From assembly GCA_022712775.1 (NCBI GenBank), contig JAFLJZ010000040.1:1-5805 (forward strand): a DNA stretch of 5,805 nucleotides, in the 5' to 3' direction. The translations under genes were made by a program, and so were the position numbers. Origin of the DNA: Sulfurimonas sp. (lineage in GTDB: Bacteria; Campylobacterota; Campylobacteria; Campylobacterales; Sulfurimonadaceae). Positions 1-3,553 of the stretch are shown here, piece after piece. Numbering within the stretch: position 1 is the first letter of the stretch; every line of letters starts with the position of its first letter. The notes under the pieces are model-generated. The model made no database searches. It saw nothing but the letters and a program-made list of their open reading frames with translations, and was not told the DNA's origin.

Positions 1-263
1 GTGAACAAGTTGTGGAGCAAATGAGTGATGGCGCTATGAACGTAAGTAACGCTGATTATACTCTGTCTGTGAGTGGAATCGCAGGAGATGGTGGGGGAAC
101 GGAGTTTAAACCTGTAGGTACGGTATACATTAGTGCACGAAGTAAAACAGAGCATAAAGAAGTCCATTTAATGCTTAGTGGAGACAGGAACTATGTCCAA
201 CATCAAAGTGTCCTTTATGCTATCAAAATGTTAGTAAGTATCGATAAAGATCTATTTTTTTAA
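1..263 (+). CDS. cinA: CinA-family C-terminal domain protein (3' end only)
   Basis: The C-terminal 86 codons of a CinA/PncC-family protein are present; the reading frame is open to the left edge (first full codon at 3), so the true start lies outside the window. The segment contains the family signature SGIAGDGGGTEFKPVGTVYI, followed by the GDR motif and an amphipathic C-terminal helix. In this family the C-terminal domain is a nicotinamide-nucleotide amidase (NMN deamidase), which recycles NMN in the cytoplasm. The Ser/Lys active-site part lies upstream and cannot be judged. The usual SGIAGPGGG loop has Asp in place of Pro here. Whether the protein is a full two-domain CinA or a stand-alone PncC cannot be decided. 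The stop is 17 nt before the -35 box of the tRNA promoter, and no clear terminator separates them. Family assignment is confident; activity is inferred. Confidence 0.88.
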   Translation, partial: EQVVEQMSDGAMNVSNADYTLSVSGIAGDGGGTEFKPVGTVYISARSKTEHKEVHLMLSGDRNYVQHQSVLYAIKMLVSIDKDLFF

Positions 264-280
264 ATTTAAGCTAAAATATA

Positions 281-309
281 TTGACAATTAAAATCATTTT
301 GTCTATAAT
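281..309 (+). promoter_or_regulatory. Perfect sigma70 promoter of the tRNA cluster
   Basis: TTGACA (281-286) and TATAAT (304-309) are both perfect consensus hexamers separated by exactly 17 bp. The predicted start site is near 316, about 22 nt upstream of tRNA-Lys. Such a complete match is unusual in Campylobacterota, where -35 boxes tend to be weak, and fits a strongly transcribed stable-RNA operon. No comparable promoter was found inside the cluster, so the six tRNAs may be one transcript. Confidence 0.85.
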
Positions 310-337
310 TTCGACCTCTTAAAGATTTAGAGAAAAT

Positions 338-413
338 GTCTTGTTAGCTCAGCTGGTAGAGCACGTCACTTTTAATGATGTGGCCGATGGTTCGAATCCA
401 TCACAGGACACCA
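338..413 (+). tRNA. tRNA-Lys (anticodon UUU)
   Basis: A 76-nt cloverleaf with encoded CCA. The acceptor arms GTCTTGT and ACAGGAC pair (one G-T wobble), the D stem is GCTC/GAGC, and the anticodon stem CGTCA/TGATG closes the loop CTTTTAA, giving anticodon TTT and hence lysine. The variable loop is TGGCC, the T stem is GATGG/CCATC with loop TTCGAAT, and the discriminator is A. It is the first gene of the cluster, and 25 AT-rich nt separate it from tRNA-Asp. Confidence 0.97.
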
Positions 414-438
414 TTTTATAAAAACTAAAATAATGTAT

Positions 439-515
439 GCGGTGGTAGTTCAGCTGGTTAGAATATCTGCCTGTCACGCAGAGGGTCGCGAGTTCGAATC
501 TCGTCCACCGCGCCA
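439..515 (+). tRNA. tRNA-Asp (anticodon GUC), copy 1
   Basis: A 77-nt cloverleaf with encoded CCA. The acceptor pair is GCGGTGG/CCACCGC, the D stem GTTC/GAAT includes a G-T pair, the anticodon stem TCTGC/GCAGA closes the loop CTGTCAC (anticodon GTC), the T stem is GCGAG/CTCGT, and the discriminator is G. It is identical over all 77 nt to the second copy about 1 kb downstream. An R repeat begins about 5 nt after its CCA. Confidence 0.97.
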
Positions 516-520
516 TTTTT

Positions 521-602
521 TTGTTTATTTGCACTTCAGCTTTGGGCTCACATACTTGATGTATGCTTCGCTAAAAACTTCAGCACAACTAAATCAAAAA
601 AA
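521..602 (+). repeat. R repeat, copy 1 (imperfect palindrome after tRNA-Asp)
   Basis: First of five related ~80-bp elements. It opens with TTGTTTATTTGCACTT, has a central hairpin CATAC (551-555) / loop TTGAT / GTATG (561-565), and ends with GCACAACTAAATCAAAA. The outer arms also pair imperfectly, so the whole unit can fold into one long interrupted stem-loop. It starts 5 nt after tRNA-Asp ends. No coding potential is apparent. Its function is unknown; a trailer or processing hairpin, a weak terminator, or a REP/MITE-like repeat are all possible. Confidence 0.75.
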
Positions 603-631
603 CATTTTAGTTTTATTGTCAAATTTATCTA

Positions 632-713
632 TTTTTTGTTTAGACAAGGAGAGACTGATTGAGGAATACGCCAAGTATCCGAAAGAGGGAACGACGAAGC
701 ATAAGCTAAAAAG
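632..713 (+). repeat. U repeat, copy 1 (before tRNA-Val)
   Basis: An ~82-bp element nearly identical to one upstream of the second tRNA-Val. It starts TTTTTTGTTTAGACAAGG, contains a hairpin GGAATAC (663-669) / loop GCCAA / GTATCC (675-680) with one bulged A, then GAAAGAGGGAACGACGAAGC, and ends AAGCTAAAAAG. Nine nt separate it from tRNA-Val. The hairpin tip differs from copy 2 by a compensatory pair change. Its role is unknown. Confidence 0.75.
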
Positions 714-722
714 AGACAATTT

Positions 723-798
723 GGGCGTTTAGCTCAGTTGGTAGAGCGCTACCCTTACAAGGTAGATGTCACAAGTTCGAGTCTTGTAATGCCCACCA
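723..798 (+). tRNA. tRNA-Val (anticodon UAC), copy 1
   Basis: A 76-nt cloverleaf with encoded CCA. The acceptor pair is GGGCGTT/AATGCCC, the D stem GCTC/GAGC, and the anticodon stem CTACC/GGTAG closes the loop CTTACAA (anticodon TAC, valine). The T stem ACAAG/CTTGT carries loop TTCGAGT, and the discriminator is A. It is identical over all 76 nt to the second tRNA-Val. It is preceded by a U repeat and followed within a few nt by an R repeat. Confidence 0.97.
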
Positions 799-800
799 TT

Positions 801-880
801 TTGATTATTTGCACTTAAGCTTTTAGCTCACGTACTTTCGTACGCTTTGCAAAAACCTTTAGCACAACTAAAGCAAAATA
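801..880 (+). repeat. R repeat, copy 2 (after tRNA-Val copy 1)
   Basis: Second copy of the R palindrome, starting 2 nt after tRNA-Val. The left arm reads TTGATTATTTGCACTTAAGC and the right arm ends AGCACAACTAAAGCAAAATA. The central hairpin is CGTAC (831-835) / loop TTTC / GTACG (840-844). Compared with copies 1, 4 and 5, A-T has become G-C at the second pair, with both sides changed, so pairing is preserved. Confidence 0.75.
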
Positions 881-917
881 AAATTGTTGAAAAACCTTTC
901 GTTTATGAAAGTACAGT

Positions 918-993
918 GACCCTTTCGTCTAGTGGCCAAGGACACTATCACTTCATGGTAGGAACAGAGGTTCAAATCCTTTAGGGGTCGCCA
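918..993 (+). tRNA. tRNA-Glu (anticodon UUC)
   Basis: A 76-nt cloverleaf with encoded CCA. The acceptor pair is GACCCTT/AGGGGTC (one wobble), the D arm GTCT...AGGAC is typical of bacterial tRNA-Glu, and the anticodon stem CTATC/GGTAG closes the loop ACTTCAT (anticodon TTC). The T stem is AGAGG/CCTTT with loop TTCAAAT, and the discriminator is G. It is the only single-copy tRNA of the cluster besides Lys. Unlike Asp and Val, it has no R repeat after it. Confidence 0.96.
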
Positions 994-1040
994 CTTAATT
1001 TTGGTGTTAGAAAATTTTAGATTTAATTCTAAACTTTTGA

Positions 1041-1121
1041 TTTTTTGTTTAGGCAAGGCGAGACTTATTGAGGAATAGTTTACTATCCGAAAGAGGGAAC
1101 AACGAAGCATAAGCTAAAAAG
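1041..1121 (+). repeat. U repeat, copy 2 (before tRNA-Val copy 2)
   Basis: An 81-bp near-duplicate of the element before the first tRNA-Val. Differences are a few scattered substitutions plus the hairpin tip. The hairpin is GGAATAG (1072-1078) / loop TTTA / CTATCC (1083-1088), where the closing C-G of copy 1 is replaced by G-C, with both sides changed. The following GAAAGAGGGAAC block and the AAGCATAAGCTAAAAAG end are conserved. Only 4 nt separate it from tRNA-Val, against 9 in copy 1. Confidence 0.75.
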
Positions 1122-1125
1122 CAGA

Positions 1126-1201
1126 GGGCGTTTAGCTCAGTTGGTAGAGCGCTACCCTTACAAGGTAGATGTCACAAGTTCGAGTCTTGTAATGCCCACC
1201 A
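1126..1201 (+). tRNA. tRNA-Val (anticodon UAC), copy 2
   Basis: A 76-nt tRNA-Val with anticodon TAC and encoded CCA, identical at every position to the copy about 400 bp upstream. The U repeat before it and R repeats after it show that a whole U-tRNA-R unit was duplicated rather than the tRNA alone. The tRNAs are unchanged while the flanks have diverged, consistent with selection or gene conversion on the tRNA. Confidence 0.97.
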
Positions 1202-1204
1202 TTT

Positions 1205-1285
1205 TTAAAATATATGCACGAAGATTGAAACTCATGTACTAAAGTACACTTCGCTTCAACCTTAGCACATCTATTTCAAAAAACA
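1205..1285 (+). repeat. R repeat, copy 3 (most divergent, after tRNA-Val copy 2)
   Basis: The most diverged R copy. It keeps ATATGCACGAAG on the left and TTAGCACATCTATTTCAAA on the right. The central hairpin is TGTAC (1235-1239) / loop TAAA / GTACA (1244-1248), and the next stem segment is ATTGAAAC against CGCTTCAACC. Both segments differ from the other copies on both strands of the stem while remaining paired. It lies directly against copy 4. Confidence 0.65.
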
Positions 1286-1286
1286 A

Positions 1287-1370
1287 TTTTATTTATTTGC
1301 ACAGAAGCTTTCAGCTCACATACGAAAGTATGCTTCGCTAAAATCTTATGCACAACTAAATCAAAATAAA
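1287..1370 (+). repeat. R repeat, copy 4 (tandem with copy 3)
   Basis: An R element directly following copy 3, the only tandem pair in the window. The left arm is TTTATTTATTTGCACAGAAG, the central hairpin CATAC (1319-1323) / loop GAAA / GTATG (1328-1332), and the right arm CTTATGCACAACTAAATC. Its outer GCA/TGC blocks and poly-A/T ends pair, giving a long interrupted hairpin. Confidence 0.75.
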
Positions 1371-1400
1371 CAAGTTTTTTAATTAAAACATAAGTGGCAT

Positions 1401-1422
1401 GTTCTTTTAAGAACACTTTTTT
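1401..1422 (+). terminator. Terminator-like hairpin between tRNA-Val copy 2 and tRNA-Asp copy 2
   Basis: The inverted repeat GTTCT/AGAAC (1401-1405 / 1410-1414, loop TTTA) is followed after two bases by six T (1417-1422), the form of a small intrinsic terminator. The stem is short and AT-rich, so strength is doubtful. It sits 10 nt before tRNA-Asp copy 2, which has no clear promoter of its own. It may therefore be leaky, a processing site, or inactive. Confidence 0.4.
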
Positions 1423-1432
1423 CAATATAGGT

Positions 1433-1509
1433 GCGGTGGTAGTTCAGCTGGTTAGAATATCTGCCTGTCACGCAGAGGGTCGCGAGTTCGAATCTCGTCC
1501 ACCGCGCCA
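1433..1509 (+). tRNA. tRNA-Asp (anticodon GUC), copy 2
   Basis: A 77-nt tRNA-Asp with anticodon GTC and encoded CCA, identical over its full length to copy 1. It is the last tRNA of the cluster and, like copy 1, is followed within about 8 nt by an R repeat, so an Asp-R unit appears to have been duplicated. No consensus -35/-10 pair was found in the 30-60 nt upstream, so expression probably depends on read-through from the Lys promoter. Confidence 0.97.
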
Positions 1510-1516
1510 CTTCTTT

Positions 1517-1599
1517 TTGTTTATTTGCACTTAATTTTTAAACTCACATACTACCGTATGCTTCGCTAAAAACTTAAGCATAACTAATTCAAAAATAAA
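1517..1599 (+). repeat. R repeat, copy 5 (after the last tRNA)
   Basis: The last R copy. The left arm is TTTGTTTATTTGCACTTAA, the central hairpin CATAC (1547-1551) / loop TACC / GTATG (1556-1560), and the right arm CTTAAGCATAACTAATTC followed by an A-rich end. GCACTTAA and CTTAAGCA pair across the element. As the first hairpin after the final tRNA it could end or trim the primary transcript, but it has no clean T-tract, so this is only a suggestion. Confidence 0.75.
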
Positions 1600-1608
1600 T
1601 TACTTACA
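1590..1608 (+). repeat. Left copy of 19-bp direct repeat
   Basis: The sequence CAAAAATAAATTACTTACA matches the segment at 2132-2150 at 18 of 19 positions. It overlaps the A-rich end of R copy 5. The two copies bracket 523 bp that include the IS30 remnant, as expected if that block was inserted into, or is excisable from, a single ancestral site. Confidence 0.6.
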
Positions 1609-1627
1609 CCATATTTATTTAAAGCAA

Positions 1628-1817
1628 CGCCAATTCTAATATCAAGTGCAATTTCCACCTAATTTAACTAGCTAACCTTTTACTCATTTCTCCAAAAAAC
1701 ACTTCATATGGAGTTTTGTATTTCAGTGCTTTTCTAGGTCTATAGTTAAGTCTATTTTGAATCATTGACCAAAGCCAATTAAACTAGGGTAGTAATCAGT
1801 AGATTTTAGAATTGGCG
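1628..1817 (-). mobile_element. Internally deleted IS30-type insertion sequence (about 190 bp)
   Basis: CGCCAATTCTAA (1628-1639) and TTAGAATTGGCG (1806-1817) form a perfect 12-bp terminal inverted repeat; extending inward gives 16 of 18 matches. Between them, on the minus strand, lies the C-terminal end of an IS30-family transposase. The spacing (about 190 bp against roughly 1 kb for a full element) shows loss of most of the transposase, leaving both ends. A 2-bp AA lies outside each end and could be the remnant of a target duplication, but is too short to trust. Such end-retaining derivatives can be mobilised in trans by a full-length relative; none is in this window. Confidence 0.7.
1664..1783 (-). 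pseudogene. IS30-family transposase, C-terminal remnant
   Basis: The minus-strand frame encodes 39 residues ending at the stop at 1664-1666. It includes MIQNRLNYRPRKALKYKTPY followed by EVFFGEMSKRL. LNxRPRKxLxxKTPxEVFF is the characteristic C-terminal end of the DDE transposases of IS30. An in-frame TAG (1784-1786) precedes it, and the residues just after that stop (FNWLWS) do not look like the family, so the deletion join is probably near 1765-1785. All catalytic residues but the extreme C-terminus are missing, so it is inactive. Confidence 0.8.
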
Positions 1818-1843
1818 AAGTAATATATAAATTTTCAAAATTT

Positions 1844-1857
1844 TCAAGAAAGCTTGA
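1844..1857. other. Small inverted repeat
   Basis: TCAAG (1844-1848) and CTTGA (1853-1857) form a 5-bp stem with loop AAAG just outside the IS30 remnant. It is too short to assign a role and may be chance in AT-rich DNA. Confidence 0.3.
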
Positions 1858-1895
1858 GTGATTTAGTATATATGTATGAAAAAAGTCTAGGGAGA

Positions 1896-1915
1896 CAAGG
1901 GAAATAAATCCCTTG
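1896..1915. other. 7-bp stem-loop in the gene-free stretch
   Basis: CAAGGGA (1896-1902) and TCCCTTG (1909-1915) form a perfect 7-bp stem with a 6-nt AT loop. There is no T-tract on either side, so it is not a standard intrinsic terminator. Role unknown. Confidence 0.45.
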
Positions 1916-2060
1916 ACTATGCTAATTTAGGAGTTAAAGTAATAGCATTATAACAAAACAAAATCAATAATACAAACTATTTTCTCGTTCCATCTCTCAT
2001 ATGTAATGCATAAAATATAAGTAAAACCATCATACTTCAGGAGATGTGACGAGATGAAAA

Positions 2061-2081
2061 TTCCCAAGCAAAGCGTGGGAA
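2061..2081. repeat. TTCCCA...TGGGAA palindromic element
   Basis: TTCCCA (2061-2066) and TGGGAA (2076-2081) pair. Inside, GC (2068-2069) pairs with GC (2073-2074) around loop AAA, with one A/G mismatch at 2067/2075. With C instead of A at 2067 the stem would be perfect. From memory, near-identical palindromes (TTCCCACGC...GCGTGGGAA) are dispersed in many proteobacterial genomes, often followed by ACGAGAA-like sequence, and here ACTAGAGAAT follows. This is probably a copy of that interspersed repeat; the identification rests on memory. Confidence 0.5.
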
Positions 2082-2127
2082 CTAGAGAATACCCCTACAA
2101 ACGACTATGTGATACGATAATTTTGTG

Positions 2128-2179
2128 TTGACAAAAATCAATTACTTACATTAATTAAAACTATTCAAAAACCCATAAT
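2128..2179 (+). promoter_or_regulatory. Candidate promoter region of rubredoxin gene
   Basis: A consensus TTGACA at 2128-2133 has TTAATT (2151-2156) at 17-bp spacing, a poor -10 match. A better -10-like hexamer, CATAAT (2174-2179), lies further downstream, with TTAATT at the -35 position; it would give a leader of about 30 nt. Campylobacterota promoters often rely on the -10 region, so the second reading is at least as likely. Which one is used cannot be decided from sequence. Confidence 0.35.
2132..2150 (+). repeat. Right copy of 19-bp direct repeat
   Basis: CAAAAATCAATTACTTACA matches the 1590-1608 segment with one difference (C for A at the eighth base). It overlaps the last two bases of a TTGACA hexamer (2128-2133), so the block between the repeats ends right at the presumed promoter region of the rubredoxin gene. 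Confidence 0.6.
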
Positions 2180-2215
2180 CTTTTTTTCGTTAGACTTATC
2201 TTTAAAGGATTTATT

Positions 2216-2377
2216 ATGTCTAAAAAATATATATGTACCTTATGTGATTGGATTTATGATCCTGTAATTGGTGATCCAGATGGATCTATTGCTGCGGGAA
2301 CTGCTTTTGAAGATATTCCTGATGATTGGGTATGTCCTGATTGTGGTGCGACTAAGGATGACTTTGAAGAGTACTAA
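2216..2377 (+). CDS. Rubredoxin
   Basis: A 53-residue protein, typical rubredoxin length. It begins [16 protein letters not shown] and has the two iron-binding knuckles CTLC (Cys7, Cys10) and CPDC (Cys40, Cys43). It also has the family's [20 protein letters not shown] core with conserved Tyr5, Tyr14, Gly, Pro and Trp38. The four cysteines hold one Fe(SCys)4 centre; the protein is a small, acidic cytoplasmic one-electron carrier, often serving peroxide/superoxide reductases or other oxidoreductases in anaerobes and microaerophiles. The ATG is preceded by AAAGGA (2204-2209) at 6 nt. It appears monocistronic, with the IS-containing region upstream and rodA ending only 12 nt downstream on the opposite strand. 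No electron-transfer partner gene is visible here. Identity is certain; the partner is unknown. Confidence 0.96.
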   Translation: MSKKYICTLCDWIYDPVIGDPDGSIAAGTAFEDIPDDWVCPDCGATKDDFEEY

Positions 2378-2389
2378 GAGTGATGACTT

Positions 2390-3502
2390 CTACATAAAAC
2401 TTTTTGTACCACTTTTATCATACATATCTTTGTACCTAAAGGTGATGAGATTTTGCATAATTGCAAAGAGAACCATGAAGTTTAAGAAGCTACTTCCTCC
2501 ATAAGAAAACATAGGTAGAGGGACACCAACAACGGGTGCATAACCTATTGTCATAGAAATATTTACACCCATATAGATAAAAATCATAAAGGATATGGCA
2601 ATACTTACAACTTTTATGTAATAGTCGGTGTTAAATACACTTAAGCTAAATAGATGCAAGATAAGCATCACATAAATAAGTATCAGTCCAAGGGCTCCTA
2701 AAAATCCACTTCGCTCAACAACAAATGCAAAAATAAAGTCACTTGTAGCAATGGGAAGAAATTTCATTTGTGTTTGTGTTGATTCTTCTTTTGATTTTCC
2801 AGTTAGACCACCAGAACCTATCGCGATAATAGACTGTTGAACATGGTAAGAAGGTTTTTCACTTAAGAAGTCTTGTATTCGTATTTTTTGGTAATCTTTT
2901 AGTCCATATTCGTAAGCTATAGGGGATAATACGAAAATACCTACAATGATAGTCGCCCATATTTTCCAAAATACACCAATAAAAAATAAAACACCGTACC
3001 CAATAAGAAGTAAAACTAAGGCTGTTCCTAAATCGGGTTCTTTTGCTATAAGGATAAAGGGAAGTAAAATATAAAAGCTAAGTTTAGAAAAATCTTTTAT
3101 TCTATACCCATTTACATCAGGAGGATTTCTGTTGATAAGATAAGCAAGCATTAAAATAAGCGCAGGTTTTACAAGCTCTGAGGGTTGGATAGTTGCATTT
3201 ACAAAAGGAATTTCTATCCACCTTTGTGCACCAAGCCTAGCGTGCCCAAAGAATTCTACGGCAACTAAAAGACCAATATTTAGCCAGTATACAAGAGGAA
3301 TAAGCCAACTCATGCGTCGAATAGGAAGAAAAAATACAAATAAAAAGACTAAGGCAGAGATAGCAATGTATGCAGTTTGTTTTTGAGCAAGTGCTGGAAC
3401 GACTTCATTAATAAGTAAGTGCGAAAAAATTACAAGTGGTATGATTAAAATGATTGAAAAGAAGTCAAATTGTGCTAAAATACGCTTATCAAATCTCCAC
3501 AA
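2390..3502 (-). CDS. rodA: RodA (SEDS peptidoglycan glycosyltransferase)
   Basis: A 370-residue polytopic inner-membrane protein, equal in length to E. coli RodA (MrdB). SEDS proteins polymerise lipid II into glycan strands, and RodA works with a class B PBP (PBP2/MrdA) and MreB/MreC in lateral-wall elongation. Visible signatures are GAQRWI (91-96), QPSELVKP (106-113), EPDLGT (155-160), the extracellular YQKIRIQDFL region (204-213), GSGGLTGKS (229-237), FLPIATSDFIFA (248-259) with the likely catalytic Asp255, and PLPMFSYGGSS (329-339). About ten hydrophobic segments are spread along it. The start is TTG: no ATG or GTG occurs in frame before the upstream stop, and GGAGAT precedes TTG at good spacing. 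The SYGGSS and GAQRWI motifs with this length favour RodA over FtsW. It is convergent with rubredoxin (12 nt apart) and divergent from the pseudouridine synthase gene. Confidence 0.95.
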   Translation of the reverse strand: MWRFDKRILAQFDFFSIILIIPLVIFSHLLINEVVPALAQKQTAYIAISALVFLFVFFLPIRRMSWLIPLVYWLNIGLLVAVEFFGHARLGAQRWIEIPFVNATIQPSELVKPALILMLAYLINRNPPDVNGYRIKDFSKLSFYILLPFILIAKEPDLGTALVLLLIGYGVLFFIGVFWKIWATIIVGIFVLSPIAYEYGLKDYQKIRIQDFLSEKPSYHVQQSIIAIGSGGLTGKSKEESTQTQMKFLPIATSDFIFAFVVERSGFLGALGLILIYVMLILHLFSLSVFNTDYYIKVVSIAISFMIFIYMGVNISMTIGYAPVVGVPLPMFSYGGSSFLNFMVLFAIMQNLITFRYKDMYDKSGTKSFM

Positions 3503-3508
3503 ATTTAT

Positions 3509-3514
3509 ATCTCC
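3509..3514 (-). promoter_or_regulatory. Ribosome-binding site deciding the TTG start of rodA
   Basis: GGAGAT on the minus strand, with 8 nt between GGAG and the TTG at 3502-3500. It is the only Shine-Dalgarno-like sequence nearby, and the frame upstream reaches a stop without ATG or GTG, so it fixes TTG as the start. Confidence 0.75.
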
Positions 3515-3521
3515 AAAATAA

Positions 3522-3529
3522 TTTATAAA
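3522..3529. promoter_or_regulatory. Palindromic TTTATAAA, candidate shared -10 box for divergent genes
   Basis: The 51-bp gap between the rodA and pseudouridine synthase starts contains the self-complementary octamer TTTATAAA. It reads TATAAA on both strands and could supply the -10 box for both genes, giving leaders of about 12 nt (rodA) and 18 nt (synthase). No good -35 box is seen for either direction, which is not unusual in this phylum. Confidence 0.4.
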
Positions 3530-3553
3530 ATTGTATCACAATAAAGGACATAA

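Larger units (their letters stand above)
1510..2215. other. Gene-free accessory stretch between tRNA cluster and rubredoxin
   Basis: About 700 bp without an intact gene on either strand. It contains, in order: R repeat copy 5, an internally deleted IS30-type element (about 1628-1817), two small hairpins (1844-1857 and 1896-1915), a palindrome at 2061-2081, and the probable rubredoxin promoter region. A short frame from ATG 2054 to TGA 2131 (25 codons) runs through the palindrome, lacks a good ribosome-binding site and is not called. The stretches 1916-2050 and 2082-2127 show nothing recognisable. Confidence 0.7.

Noticed and set aside
349..534. 61-codon minus-strand frame across tRNA-Lys and tRNA-Asp
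   Set aside because: It is the antisense of two tRNA genes. The WTRFELATLC-like peptide is the well-known artefact of reading a tRNA backwards, and there is no ribosome-binding site.
433..732. 99-codon plus-strand frame from tRNA-Asp through R and U repeats into tRNA-Val
   Set aside because: It begins and ends in tRNA genes, and its middle is repeat DNA whose changes preserve hairpins rather than codons.
868..1110. 80-codon minus-strand frame over tRNA-Glu and the U repeat
   Set aside because: It covers the tRNA in antisense and a structured repeat; there is no family resemblance.
521..1599. CRISPR-like array from the repeated ~80-bp units
   Set aside because: The copies are long, diverged, palindromic throughout and irregularly spaced with tRNA genes between them. 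There are no uniform short repeats and spacers, and no cas genes.
2054..2131. 25-codon frame starting MKIPKQ in the gene-free stretch
   Set aside because: It runs through the TTCCCA/TGGGAA palindrome, has no convincing ribosome-binding site, and its length is expected by chance.
2367..2400. Bidirectional terminator between rubredoxin and rodA
   Set aside because: Only a 4-bp GAAG/CTTC match was found in or beside the 12-nt gap, with no T-tract in a usable position.
2268..2504. 78-codon plus-strand frame between rubredoxin and rodA
   Set aside because: It is a shadow frame overlapping the rubredoxin 3' half and antisense to the rodA 3' end; both real genes have clear family motifs.
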